From Aporrectodea caliginosa (lineage: Eukaryota; Annelida; Clitellata; Crassiclitellata; Lumbricidae): a stretch of 64,000 bases of DNA. The stretch spans positions 861,001-925,000 of the forward strand of contig JACEVL010000831.1 of assembly GCA_020284085.1 (NCBI GenBank). Direction: 5' to 3'. The translations under genes were made by a program, and so were the position numbers. This document shows positions 35,001 through 44,979 of this stretch, one piece after another; within the stretch, counting starts at the first letter, position 1, and each line of letters begins with the position of its first letter. The notes beneath the pieces are model-generated. The model saw nothing but the letters and a program-made list of their open reading frames with translations. It ran no database searches and had not been told where the DNA came from.

Positions 35001-37584
35001 ATCACACAATGATTTCTTTTCCGACAAGGGCAAAATGAAATAATCGCGGTTTTCGCGTTTTCCGGCACTTCAACGACGGTTATTTATACAGACTGGAAAA
35101 CTACTTTCATAGTAAAAAATTATATTGCATTACAAATTATTTGCATTTAATGCACTCTGACTAAGCAGTAACACTGCGGTACATGTATATATTTTTATTA
35201 GGCAGTTCAACGTTCAAAATAGTAACTGCCTTGCTATTCAAAATGATAGGGGGCCTACATGTCTTTTTACGCTTCATACTATATAATGTAAAAGTGTGCA
35301 AAAGGCGCGACCTCTAAACATAGTTCAATCTGTCCAAATTTTTGCATACAGGGTTATCTTTTCATGTGTAACAAGGGCAGCCTTGTGGAGCTAAACATTT
35401 CCAACTTTTGTTATTTTGGGCCACTCTAATGGGTATCCTTCATCCCAGCTGCACTTAGTAGATATTCAATCCTTCTCAAATTCTCTCCACTCCTGGATGG
35501 CATCAAACCGTCTCTCCCTTAATGCCTCCAAAACCAAGTTCATCTGGATTGGCACCCCCGACAGCTTCTGAAGATTGATTTTGTTCTACTCTCGGAAATA
35601 TTCCTGCACTATTCCTTTTCTTCAACTGTACGTGATCTGGGTGTTACGCTGGATAGCTCCCTTTCTTTTAAAGACCATATCTCTAACCTTACATGTTCTT
35701 CGTATTTTCATTTAAGGCATTTCAGGGCTGTTTGGAGTTCTGTCTCGTCTTCTGTTTTCACCACGCTGGTTCATGTTTTCATCTATAGGCTCCCGAATTG
35801 ACTACTGTAATTCCCTTCTCATTGGCCTTCCCAAAGGTTCGTCTTTCACCTCAGCAGTCGGTCCTAAATGTGGCTGCCAGATTAATAGCATGTCTACAAC
35901 GCTACTCTCACATTTCTACCTTCATGTTTGAACAACTGCACTGGCTTCCTCTCTCTGCATGCATTAAATTCAAAATTCTCAAGGCACAATGGGGTCTTGC
36001 TCCAAAATATCTAGCTTATGTATTAATCCAGCCTCTTTCAGCCTCATTGTAAGACAAGGGAGCGTTTTATCGCCCTCCTTATTTAATATTTTCTTTAATT
36101 TGTTTGTTGTGCGATTGCGCCAACTTGATATAGGATGTCACATCAATTCGTTATTTATTGGCTGTCTGCTCTACGCGGATGACATGTTATTAATATGCCC
36201 ATCTGAGTTGGTTCATCTATCTTTACAAGAAAGCTACTGCTTACCAATATTAACTTACGCCTCAGCCTCAGTTAAATACACAGTGAGACAGGAAGATGAA
36301 CTGAATGCATGTTGGAACTCTGTTTATATATAAAAAGTTATTTGGTTTTAATAAATGGGAATCTGTTAAAGGCTTCATTTGTGGCCTTGGTAGACTAGAC
36401 TTACATCACATTATTAAGAAACGTCGCATGATGTTCTATAGGCGACTAGTTCATTCGACATCTAATTTTCTCCAGGATATTTTTTGGTGTTACGTTGTTG
36501 AGCACTTTCTTTGTGATTCTGAACTTGCTTGCATCTTGAACGGTAAATTTAGTTGCATAAATGACCTTTACGAACATTTTCGCAGTCTGTGCGTTTGACT
36601 TCGTGTTTGTTCAGATTTGTGTGTGTGTTGTGACGTCTGATTTGTTTCTGCCTTTGGGCGTAATAAAGTACTGATTGCATCATCCACTCTGCTCTTCAAA
36701 CAGACTTGATCTTCTAGTTCCTCATACTAGAACAGCTATGTCTCAATCCTGGTCCTTTACCTCAATTGATCCCTCTCTTTGGAATGTGCTGTCTCCATCT
36801 ACTCGCTCTCAAATTCTAGCTGGTAATCCCTCCTCCTCCTTTGCTTTTCTCAAAACCTATTTCTTCTGTCGTGGCCTTGCGCACAGCAAACCCCTCTGAA
36901 CCGTTCACCCTACTAGAGGTGCTTTATAAATGCTTGAATACAATACAATACAATACAATACGATACAATACAATGTCCAACATTTCTGAGCTCCACACAA
37001 ATGCTGCATCTGAAAAGTCCAGTACTTTTGAGAAGTCCACAAAAGAAGCTATATAAATCCAGACATTCATACATAACAGATGTGAAAATTTGAGTAGGAA
37101 ATTAGGCTTATAAAATCTTAACTAGATCAGCCCATACATTGGATTTTCGGAGTAGTTAGTGCATGTAGGCTTAGGGAAAAAGGAAAAGTTCCTTTCAATG
37201 GTTCAGATTAATCGAAGTTAAATTTAGGAGATTAATCAATTAAAATTGTTTTTATCAGCACCAACCCTACTTAAGATTAAAACTATGGGGATGCAACTGA
37301 GCAGCAAAAAACTTGATCTGATTTGATATGACTGAGCAGCAAAGAAACCTCACCTATCTGTGAAGTGTCAAAGATGGAAAGGTCGTACAATCCCTCGTAT
37401 CCGACGCGGTAGTTGGCCACATGGCCACAGTCCCAGAGAACGAAAACGCAGCCGTTGAATACAACAGCCTTCTGCGAGCTGTTCGGTTTGATAATGGTAC
37501 CTACGTATCCCTCTGCACTGTCCTGTCCTCCCCACGCCCAGTCAGGCCCTCGAACAACACGAAGGCCAGCTTCCATGTTGAGAG
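16508..37584 (-). CDS. MIB2: E3 ubiquitin-protein ligase mind-bomb 2
   Basis: RING E3 ligase; in animals MIB proteins ubiquitinate Notch ligands such as Delta and act in signalling and endocytosis in the cytoplasm. I join 19 coding exons (minus): 37576-37354, 33540-33369, 32796-32690, 30725-30489, 29704-29574, 27570-27457, 26974-26864, 25609-25435, 25129-25040, 24079-23955, 23553-23405, 22890-22734, 22059-21905, 21116-20990, 20461-20359, 19462-19317, 18315-18116, 17290-17112, 16665-16508. All phases agree and the sum is 2859 nt (952 residues plus stop), close to vertebrate MIB2. Order: MIB/HERC2, ZZ, MIB/HERC2, MIB repeats, ankyrins, RING, RING. Two RINGs instead of three, and a start close to the first MIB/HERC2 domain, favour MIB2 over MIB1. 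The ATG (37576) lies 8 nt inside its exon, so a non-coding exon lies upstream. Least certain are the donors of exons 2 (GC) and 17. Confidence 0.93.
17830..17960 (-). pseudogene. Degenerate copy of MIB2 ankyrin exon 17
   Basis: Plus strand AGCACCATGATGCACAAG of exon 17 (18239 onward) recurs as GGCACCATGATGCACAAG at about 17861-17878, with flanking similarity. The minus reading gives LLVHHGAN followed by stops, against FLVHHGADLQ in the exon. Likely a duplicated and decayed exon in intron 17. Confidence 0.45.
17981..18140 (+). repeat. Minisatellite overlapping MIB2 exon 17 3' end
   Basis: Repeats of about 20 bp of the form 'tgaatcacaaacctaggtac', six to seven imperfect units. The donor chosen for exon 17 (intron starts at 18115) lies inside one unit, so several near-identical donor-like GGTTTGTG words are present. 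Confidence 0.7.
18430..18482 (+). repeat. GGTAA-rich simple repeat
   Basis: Degenerate GGTAA/GGCAA pentamers in MIB2 intron 16. Confidence 0.5.
18560..18955 (+). mobile_element. Degenerate CR1/L2-like LINE tail with (TTAGA)n
   Basis: Decayed reading of the LINE C-terminus (KHGKDF..., LKTHFF-like segment), then TATGACAATGGCGCTATAAA and a (TTAGA)n tail at about 18933-18953. It lies in MIB2 intron 16. Confidence 0.5.
19976..20073 (+). repeat. (ATC)n microsatellite, about 98 bp
   Basis: Nearly pure CAT/ATC trinucleotide run in MIB2 intron 15. The long poly-Met reading on minus is a by-product. Confidence 0.95.
22065..22245 (+). repeat. AT-rich dinucleotide block and (AATC)n
   Basis: (AT)n/(ACAT)n-rich run directly against the acceptor side of MIB2 exon 13, then AATCAATC repeats at 22222-22240. 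Confidence 0.8.
22318..22550 (+). repeat. Degenerate 12-13 bp array
   Basis: Many imperfect copies of TTTTCTAATCG and TTTCCTAATCAT. Intronic in MIB2 (between exons 12 and 13). Confidence 0.75.
23674..23852 (+). mobile_element. hAT-type MITE, 179 bp
   Basis: Left end CAGTGGCATAACAAAGG; right end reads AAGTGGTGTAACAAAGG on the other strand. Flanks AATATTAA (23666-23673) and AATATTAT (23853-23860) make a near-perfect 8-bp target duplication. G-rich left and C-rich right halves, no ORF. It sits between MIB2 exons 10 and 11. Confidence 0.75.
24346..24428 (+). repeat. Perfect 17-bp stem hairpin plus 24-bp direct repeat
   Basis: ACAGGTGGCCCATTGGT (24346-24362), loop GGG, then the exact reverse complement (24366-24382). 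Two copies of a unit containing TCCTTTAGGGTCGTATTCC follow directly. In MIB2 intron 9. Confidence 0.8.
24515..24670 (-). mobile_element. SINE core fragment
   Basis: GTTAGCAACTTCATCTTTCT... and AGCCGAGTC match the body of the full SINE at 61094-61381 in the same orientation; the tRNA head is missing. Confidence 0.6.
27050..27265 (-). mobile_element. SINE core fragment
   Basis: GAGCAGTCCCTTACACTAGC, GCGACTTCATTTTTCTTAGC and CTCGGCATATGAGGGC match the SINE at 61094-61381. The tRNA-like head is lost. In MIB2 intron 6. Confidence 0.65.
28281..29351 (+). mobile_element. 5'-truncated RTE/BovB-like LINE with target duplication
   Basis: Reverse transcriptase motifs include VRQGCILSPFLFN, then YADDTTLLA, LGSVIEKEGK and a C-terminal GRPRKKWMDEI. 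The frame is broken at an A-run near 28965 and starts mid-domain, so the copy is dead. TATCATAAAAA occurs at both ends (28270-28280 and about 29350-29360), a target-site duplication. The stop is followed directly by AACAAGGTA after ACAAGGTA, i.e. an 8-bp tandem tail and almost no 3'UTR, as in the RTE clade. It lies in MIB2 intron 5, antisense to the gene. Confidence 0.85.
30206..30394 (+). mobile_element. LINE C-terminal fragment with (TGA)n tail
   Basis: Plus reading gives KPRLRWIDNI, DRGQWRQFIR and a stop followed by TGATGATGATGA. This is the RTE-type tail pattern. In MIB2 intron 4. Confidence 0.6.
31155..31440 (+). mobile_element. hAT-type MITE, 286 bp
   Basis: Ends TAGGGTTGTTAA and, on the other strand, TAGGGATGTTAA. 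Perfect 8-bp target duplication ATTCAAAT at 31147-31154 and 31441-31448. Inside, the word CCGATAATCG recurs in both orientations. In MIB2 intron 3. Confidence 0.9.
34522..35428 (+). mobile_element. 907-bp hAT-like non-autonomous element
   Basis: Ends TAGTGTGGCCCAAA and, on the other strand, TAGAGTGGCCCAAA. Imperfect inverted ends extend about 135 bp (shared CTCCACAAGGCTGCCCTTGT and TGTTTAGAGGTCGCGCC). Perfect 8-bp duplication ATGGGTAT at 34514-34521 and 35429-35436. No transposase ORF. Removing it rejoins the host LINE reading. Confidence 0.92.
36047..36670 (+). mobile_element. Second LINE fragment nested in the first
   Basis: VRQGSVLSPSLFNIFFNLFV and LLYADDMLLICP are reverse-transcriptase motifs of another family. 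They jump directly to a C-terminal KKRRMMFYRRLV segment, so there is an internal deletion. It ends near AATAAAGTACTGATTG. The host LINE resumes at about 36675. Confidence 0.7.
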
Positions 37585-37727
37585 CTGGAAATGAAAGAAA
37601 GAAACCACTGTAATTGTAATGCTGTAATTGTAATGCCAAGATTTCTGTAGCAATGAAGCAAGCTCTGGTTAGTTGTTGTTTAATGACACTGTTTCATTAC
37701 AAAGATGATTAGCATCGCCCTCCTCCT

Positions 37728-37790
37728 TTCTCAAGGTCTGGGACTGGCACTGACAGAGTACCAGTAGTGGTGGAACTCTATCACCTCCAG
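37728..37790 (+). repeat. Dispersed GGGACTGGCACT module
   Basis: CTGGGACTGGCACTGACAGAG then AGTGGTGGAACTC. Related copies at 41591-41640 (plus) and 45708-45760 (minus). Class unknown, perhaps a SINE. Confidence 0.5.
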
Positions 37791-38639
37791 GTCGTTTTAC
37801 CTCTAGTCTGTAAACTATTGAAAACCATTTTATTCTATACTGGTTTTTCGTTGTAAGTTTGAAGGCGCTTCTCATGAACCTCTGTTGAACATGAGCTATA
37901 TAAATCTGTGAATACAATTACAATATTAACAGATGGTCATTCAAAACGAAATTATTGAGCAGGTAGGATCAGTCAAGATCTAATATGGTCAGGCAGGTAT
38001 TTAGACCGATGTTCAGTTGGGTGGTGTCTATAATTAGATCAGTGAGATTGACAGAAAAGAAGGAAGACATCACAAGATACATTTGATTCTGTTTAGGTTT
38101 TGTCAAATTCTAATGAGCACTTATAGATTTTTCTTTAATAGAATCATGCATACAGCACTTTTAACAGACACGAATGAAATCAGCCCTGCTCTACACACTG
38201 TTTTAATAGTTATAAATGATTAGGCCTACTGTCAAACTTCCAATTCTGTTGAAGTACTGGTGCGTGACAATGTGTGGGGCACGATTTGCCTTTAAAGCTA
38301 GTTAGAATAAATGGGTAGGAAACTACATCCCAGTTGCAGTATGACCGTGAGAACGACAATCAATAACTGGTTACGACAAATATTGGGTTCTAAACCCTAT
38401 TGCACTAACTAAAAATCATCCAATGTATGGGCTTACCTAGTTACTATATACACAGCTGTGCGATTATAGCCTAACTACGTACGCGACGTGACGCTGTTTC
38501 TAAATAATTTACTGATTACTTAGATCAAGTAGCTTGAAAATAACTCAAACTGCTGTGAAATTAATAGGTTACGAAGCGACAGAATAACGAGGAAACTTCT
38601 AACACTTAAAACTCATCCCCATAGGTTTACAAAACGCAA

Positions 38640-38700
38640 AACGCTTTCACTTTTACGCTGGGAAATTCCGCCATTGCAACCAATAACATCACGGTGCTAA
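38640..38700 (-). promoter_or_regulatory. MIB2: Candidate MIB2 promoter region
   Basis: GGGAAATTCC (38660-38669, a kappaB-like decamer) directly next to CCGCCATT (YY1-like AATGGCGG on minus), about 1.1 kb upstream of the first coding exon. Suggestive only; no first exon is confirmed. Confidence 0.2.
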
Positions 38701-38754
38701 CGGATTATGCTCGGAGTACACTGCGGTTTATCGGGTGAAAGTGGGCTGTGTAAT

Positions 38755-38832
38755 GTAATGTAAATCTTCGAAAATTTCTCAGCGCCCACAAAAGCCACGT
38801 CAGGGAGACCAGCTTATTCACCGGCGCTATAT
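38755..38832 (-). repeat. LINE 3'-end remnant
   Basis: ATGTAATGTAAATC tail, then TCTCAGCGCCCACAAAAG and GGCGCTATAT. Minus-orientation copy of the dispersed LINE end. Confidence 0.4.
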
Positions 38833-39361
38833 CAAATCAGTCCGCAATAGCCAAAACTCCTCTGTTCGTTTCGGTGCCAGGTCAAAATCCGGGGAGGTCA
38901 AGTAGATCGAAGAGCAGCACGCGCACTGTTTAAACTGACTCTTCTCGGCAGCCGCGCACGTCGTATAGTTCCATTTAATACTAAGTTTCGTTTGGTTCTA
39001 TGACAGGTAGCTTCCATTGAATTTGTCCTTGATTCCTGTCGCATTCACGATTCCGATTAGGCCTACATGCTTTGAATGACTGGTGTACCGTGTTCAATAC
39101 CACTGTGAGAAGTCTAAACAATTAAGGCGCTCTGTAAATATCATTATTCAGATATACATGTATAATACATTGTATATGCACAACCATACATAGACAACTG
39201 CATGGTTATATTGCACAATGCACACATAGGCTACATACATATACATACTATACTTACTTACTTACTTACATACATATTATACTTGCATAAATACATAGGC
39301 TACATATGCGGCATTGCAGGTATTTGTGGTTAATCCTTATAAATTATATGTGGTGCGGTAG

Positions 39362-39608
39362 TGTGTGCGCGGCGCGCGCGCGTGTGTTTGTGTGTGCGCG
39401 CGCGTGTGTTTGTGTGTGCGCGCGCGTGTGTTTGTGTGTGCGCGCGCGTGTGTTTGTGTGTGCGCGCGCGTGTGTTTGTGTGTGCGCGCGCGTGTGTTTG
39501 TGTGTGCGCGCGCGTGTGTTTGTGTGTGCGCGCGCGTGTGTTTGTGTGTGCGCGCGCGTGTGTTTGTGTGTGCGCGCGCGTGTGTTTGTGTGTGCGTGCG
39601 CGTGTACA
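39362..39608 (+). repeat. 24-bp GT/CG minisatellite, about ten units
   Basis: Unit made of GTGTGTTTGTGTGTGCGCGC plus a few further GC bases, highly uniform. Alternating purine-pyrimidine, so Z-DNA-prone. The Cys/Arg and Thr/His readings in all frames are by-products. Confidence 0.95.
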
Positions 39609-39917
39609 TGTGTCACTGCGATTAATTATTTAATCAGTAAGCCAATATCTGTTAATTTCGATGACGTCTCATAAATTTAATTAATAAGTAGCCTAGACCT
39701 ATGCTTCTTATGACTTGGATTTTGTCTAATTTATTTAATCAGAAAGTCCGAAATGTTGTAATTTGGATTTTCTTGCTGTCGATAGCCTAATCGAACGCAC
39801 CTGCAACAATCGTAATTAACAAAATCAGTTCTTTAGACAGATTATGTACATCTAGGCCTACGCCGTAATATCCCAATCATACCTTGGGAATACATACATA
39901 CATAGCCTACATACCTA

Positions 39918-40102
39918 TCTATCTACATACATACATACATACATACATACATACATACATACATACATACATACATACATACATACATGCATGCATGCAT
40001 GCATGCATACATACATACATACATACATACATACATACATACATACATACATACATACATACATACATACATACATACATACATACATACATACATACAT
40101 AG
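39918..40102 (+). repeat. (ACAT)n array with a (GCAT)n centre
   Basis: Tetranucleotide run of about 185 bp, with GCAT replacing ACAT for about five units near 39986-40007. Confidence 0.95.
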
Positions 40103-40580
40103 GCTACATACATTCATATACATACATTTCAGATTGAGTCGGTGACAACAGCAAAGTTTCTGGGCCGTATAGAAGTTCTGGTCGACTGAACAATCAGGTC
40201 AGCTAACACAACAGAGCGAAGACATCTGCGTCCAGGAACGGCTGATACCGAGGCCTAGGCCTATTACTCCTTAACAGTTCAATCAATCAATCAGTCAATT
40301 TTCGTTTATTAAAATAATAGATAATGCATTGTTAGCTGCACACTGCACAGCCTGCAAGTCTCAGCCGATTACGCGTAAGCATTAAGATCTTAAACTCAAT
40401 ACATGTTCACATCGGTAACCAGCACATTTGCTCCCACATTAGACTATAGGTATTTGTGTAGCCCACAGAGATGTATAATATAATTATAAATATATCAATA
40501 GAGCGAGCATATACCATTTATATTGAGGCTGCCGATTCAAAACGGCCTTGGCCCATAAGCTAGCCAAAATGAGCGTTGAC

Positions 40581-41465
40581 TGACGTCATAATCGAGAAAT
40601 CGACGTCATCATTGACGTGTAAATAATGCGTGGACACGTGAAACGTCACCAATTATGTTAGGTCGAGAGCGCTGCTGATTTCTGAGCGGCGCTATATAAA
40701 TGTTCGATTACAATTACAATTACAATTAATGAACGCTGCCTGATGTCATGCAAGCTTCATTTTCACAGTACAACTTCAGCTGTGATATCACTGATATGCT
40801 ACACAAAAGTAAACATCGATATCTAAATTTAGCATGCCTAGCTTGGGGGGGTCAAGGTCGCTTAGCGATTGTGACTTCACTGCGACCTGAAGGAAATATA
40901 CGTCATACGCTCTCTAGCGCTTAGGCCGCTCAACGGTTAACCATAACGGCCTTGACCCTGTGGCCGCTCAAAATGGCGGAAACGATCGAAGTTAAATTGT
41001 GTAGTGTGTGGATGTAGCAACTTATTAAAGTCCGAAAACGAGGCCGCTGGAATATTATTTAATGGATAAGTTGTAATTTTGTGTCTGTTGTACTTTTTGC
41101 AAGGCGTAAGCTTCGAAAAGAAATTAAAGTCTCGCTTAAGCTTGACTGCGTCCATGAATTTCAACCAATCAAAACGCGTCATTTCAATTTCCATTAACTG
41201 ACGAACTCTCTTTAAGGTGTTATTATATCTATGATTGTGGCTTCAAAAATGTGCAAAGGGAATATACGTCATGTTCCCTCTAGCGTTAATAATATATCTC
41301 ATTGGTGTAGACCATCGACGTAGACCTATAAACAATAATATTGTATAATTATTATCCGTCGATGGTGTAAACTTTGATTCACCACCGATCAGCCGACTCT
41401 CAGGACTACTGATGACGTATATTTAATTAAGACGTCATCTTGCGATTGTTGCTCCGATGACGTCA
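40581..41465. promoter_or_regulatory. CRE/ATF-like site cluster
   Basis: TGACGTCA at 40581-40588 and 41458-41465; CGACGTCA at 40601; TGACGTG at 40613; CACGTG at 40635; TGACGTAT at 41413; GACGTCAT at 41431; and, outside this span, TTACGTCA at 42278. It lies between the divergent MIB2 and C9orf72 genes. Regulatory use is inferred. Confidence 0.35.
40664..40732 (+). repeat. LINE 3'-end remnant with (ATTACA)n
   Basis: GAGAGCGCTGCTGATTTCTGAG, GCGGCGCTATATAAATG and an ATTACA run. Confidence 0.55.
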
Positions 41466-42589
41466 TCTTTGGACCTACTGTCTCGTGCCTTGATGGGACG
41501 AAATGGCGAGAGATTGCGAAGACACCAAAGATCGTCATCCATAAGAGATAAAAATTCGAATTTCGATGAAGGAACTGGCCTATTTTATTCCAGGCTTGGG
41601 ACTGGCACGTACTGTCAGACTACGGACAGTGGCGGAGCTATTTTGGTTCGTATTCATAGCTATCGCTGGCTACCAGGGCAGAATGCTTTCGTGATTTCTA
41701 CTCCTGTGACGACCCCTAACGAACTCGACTAAGACATGTCGCACGCTCTCAGTTGGAAGACCAGACTGCGAGGAAGCAGACTGTCCACTCTTCCTCGTAG
41801 GCCGAGTTTAAGAAAGTGGCGTCGCTAGCTGACACTCAATTGGCGCCCAGGAGTATACATCTCTGAGTTTACTTCTGTTTTTGCTTCCTCATTAGTATTT
41901 TGTTTAGACAGGAAGTTAATATACAAATGTATGATAGATTTGAAATGAAAAGGGGATCGGTGTGGACAGTACAGATGCCGACTACATACATGCCGAGTAT
42001 GTAGAAAAGAATGGAGTTATTGGGTGTAGCCTATAGTCTCGACAGCTGGCTAAATCGAGGATTAATTGCAGGCGCATGCTCATCCACCACTCGTAAGGCG
42101 TACCCTCCAGCTCCTCCATAAGAGGCTCTTTTTCTGCAGGACTTATTTCCACCCGTTCGCTGGTATCTCGTCAGCTCCTGATATTGGGTTCTCCGACGAA
42201 GGTATAGATATGCCGGCCTTTGAACATTAAGCTATGTGTATAGAAGTGTTTCAAAAAGACAATAACATGAGAAACTGTTACGTCATCGTCGACAATTACA
42301 ATGCAGCTGTCATAACATGCTAAATTGAAGGTTTGAAGATTGACACCAGTACATGCGAGAATTTAACACATTTACGAGCAAGCTCTAGCATTTTCATTTG
42401 CTAGAATATGTAGGCCTACAACTTACTTACTTACTTACTTATTGATCACCATTGCAATAGAGGACTTTCGAATTTTCACGCTCTGATTGAATCCCAAAAT
42501 ACTATTGTTGTTGCCATAGTAACAACAATGAGCGCGACACTATATGGATCGCAGCCAAGGACTATCGGAAAGACGGAAATAGAGATTCA

Positions 42590-42660
42590 ATCATTCATTC
42601 TGAGAATTTATATAGCGCCTCTTCGCCTTATAGCTATACCTACTCAGAGGCGCGCTGTGC
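42590..42660 (-). repeat. LINE 3'-end remnant
   Basis: AATTTATATAGCGCCTC then CCTACTCAGAGGCGCGC; a minus-orientation copy of the common LINE end. Confidence 0.5.
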
Positions 42661-42948
42661 ATTATAGTCTATTATGATGTTAAGTGTCATTACGAACGAA
42701 ATAATTTTTATTGCATAGGCTAAGTTAGCAAAAAATGAACACTAGCAAAACAACGCCTAGAAAACTAGAAGAGTATAGGCTACGTCCGCAGTCGCGAGAA
42801 CACGCGACGCTTAGTTCAACCAAAGGTTTCACAATCCAATTAACATAATTTATTAGGCCTACTGTAACAGTATTCAGAGTGTCTCGATCAGCGTTGATAG
42901 TGTGGAGCGACGACAGGCGTTAGCATCTTGTTCCTCCAATGCCAACAG

Positions 42949-42963
42949 TGTGTGTGTGTGTGT

Positions 42964-43049
<86 letters not shown>
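42949..43049 (+). repeat. (TG)n/(CG)n microsatellite
   Basis: About 100 bp of TG with a central CG block at 42967-42980; Z-DNA-prone. Confidence 0.95.
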
Positions 43050-43050
<1 letters not shown>

Positions 43051-44129
43051 TGATTTTATTAAGTAAACATGTTACTTTATTCAGCGTTAAAGCTATAGTT
43101 TATGCATAGGTTTAAGAAGTCTCCGCGCATTATCGTAAACGCAAGCTTGCGATTTCTACAGCGTCCTAAAAGCTCAGTCGCCTGAAACAGCTTATTCACA
43201 GGCGTTAGGTAAAAAAATCATTTCATATAATCATATTTTACGATAAAGTAACTATATAGTCTCAAAATGTGCGCTCCCCCTCAAGAATCCGCTGTATTGT
43301 CGTGTCGGTTCAGAAGAAGAAAGACATTTTTCGCACGTTTCATCAATAAATTAGCCTGATTGTTTGATGGCGTCACTGGCGTATTGTCATAACTTACTTC
43401 TGACGTATTCACGAAGCGATCGAGCCAAAACCGATTGAGTAATTTGACGATTCTAAGCATTGAAAACGACGTTTTATATCAACTCGATTTTGACTAAGTG
43501 CAAAAACCAGTAGCTTTAAACCTTTGAGGTTTCGTAGCCTTCTTAATCTTAGGCTCTTAAAAGACAATTATGACAATAAGCAAAATTTTGAAACAAGTGA
43601 AAGCTCTGCTCAATGCTGACCGCTTTGTTCGTTAAATTTGTATTTTCATATTAATTTTAAAAATCCTTTGCAAATTATGTTTCATTACTTATTACAGAAA
43701 AAACCATTGAATAAAATCTGAAACCTATATATCATAGTTGTAATTGTATTAAATTAGTACACACTGTTACCATGGAGTAGGCTAGGCCTATTATACTAGA
43801 CCATGATATGAACGATTAACAGTCAACTAGAAAAATTATGAATGGGCGCAGTCTTTAAACTTCGCCCCCGGGCGCAGGAACCCCTATAGTTACGCCACTG
43901 ATGTAAAGTAAAATATGGTTCCAGCTAGGTCAAGATCCGAGTGTCAGGCAGACAATGGACATGCATATAGGGCCTACATGTATTGTACAGGGCCTCTTCC
44001 CTATCGAAAGAAACTCCGCCAGTACCCTGCCTGTGGTTAAGTGACAGCTAGACATCGTTAAACAGCAACTAACCTATCGAAATTCTCCGAACGGGTTGCA
44101 CTCTCCCGCCTCAATATAGGTATATAGGC

Positions 44130-44133
<4 letters not shown>

Positions 44134-44188
<55 letters not shown>
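44134..44188 (+). repeat. (TA)n microsatellite
   Basis: About 50 bp of nearly pure TA. Confidence 0.9.
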
Positions 44189-44189
<1 letters not shown>

Positions 44190-44979
44190 TTACAACATCC
44201 TAAACCTATATCAATCTGCCCACAAGAACATCACTCGTCGATATCCGTCAGTGAAAAGGTGCGGCCAAAGACTTGTAGCCTATATAGGCCTACATGTAGT
44301 TGTAATTGTAACTGCATTAAAGAAGCACTTCACTGAATCAGTGTTGCTAGGCTTTGGTAGAGATGGCCTGTTTCTCTGATCCGCATATTTTTTACTCTGT
44401 TTCTGTTAACCAACCATAATAATATTATGCTCGAGTTCCGCGACGCTATTGTGTTTATTGCACGTCGATATGGGCATACTAAGTCGATCAGACCTGAGCC
44501 ATGTTCCGAGCAGAAGTGAAACGCGCCCAAAGATCATGGATATTATGAGGACCACGGCTTGTGATGTTCTCTATTAATAGATTCACGGAAACTCCAACTT
44601 TACAGGAAACCTCGGTACAAATTGAAATAAACCACTCAGTAGGCCTATACACAATCGATAGACAGAGAGTCAATAATGTATCACGTTACACTTACACGGC
44701 AAGGGTTCTTAATATGTAGCAATTTCACGAGACTGCAAAAAGGCTTGGGGATACATACATGCTCATATAGCCTATAGGCCTATACTTAGCCTAAATAGGC
44801 CAACTGTAAAATGTAGGCTATAGAGGCTATAATTATGTGCACGCGTTTTCTATTGCAACCTGCTCGATCGTTTCTCAGAGAATGGATCGACTCGAGTAAG
44901 ATCCATTACCATCGCTAGAATGGGTGCAGCGCCGTTTAAGTTCCCTCTGTACGGACCATGATGCACTGAGATACGCCAC

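Larger units (their letters stand above)
33866..36975 (+). mobile_element. CR1/L2-like LINE, interrupted twice
   Basis: Reverse-transcriptase pieces (YLPISNLSFLSKTLEHLVF, then DVSAAFDMVDHNILL, GVPQSSVLGSLLF, FADDV), then SKTKFIWIG, RDLGVTLDSSL and the tail SWSFTSIDPSLWNVL with FLKTYFFCRGL. It finishes in GCTTTATAAATGCTTG and an (ATACA)n tail. Several frameshifts. Broken by a hAT-like element (34522-35428) and by another LINE fragment (about 36047-36670). In MIB2 intron 1, antisense to the gene. Confidence 0.85.
30489..37584 (-). other. MIB2: MIB2 exons 1-4: MIB/HERC2-ZZ-MIB/HERC2 module
   Basis: Exon 1 (residues 1-74) encodes the first MIB/HERC2 domain: MEAGLRVVRGPDWAWGGQD, later NYRVGYEGLYDL. 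Exon 2 (75-131) is the ZZ zinc finger with Cys pairs CNEC, CGKC, CSKC and CNGC and the closing HALSH. Exons 3 and 4 (132-246) give the second MIB/HERC2 domain: IVIRGPDWRWGDQDG, then YRRGHEGALDVSCV and a conserved FYYPTHLAWLGK end. In MIB proteins this N-terminal module binds the substrate. Frame consistency needs exon 2 to end at 33369, where the intron begins GCAAGC (see findings). Confidence 0.9.

Noticed and set aside
38660..38669. kappaB-like GGGAAATTCC as proof of NF-kB control of MIB2
   Set aside because: A single decamer without a mapped start site; kept only as a weak promoter hint.
39306..39674. Long Cys/Arg/Val ORFs on plus and Thr/His/Arg ORFs on minus
   Set aside because: Open in every frame because the 24-bp minisatellite has no stop codons; not coding.
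39884..40123. His-Thr-Tyr-Ile and Met-Tyr-Val-Cys ORFs
   Set aside because: By-product of the ACAT tetranucleotide array.
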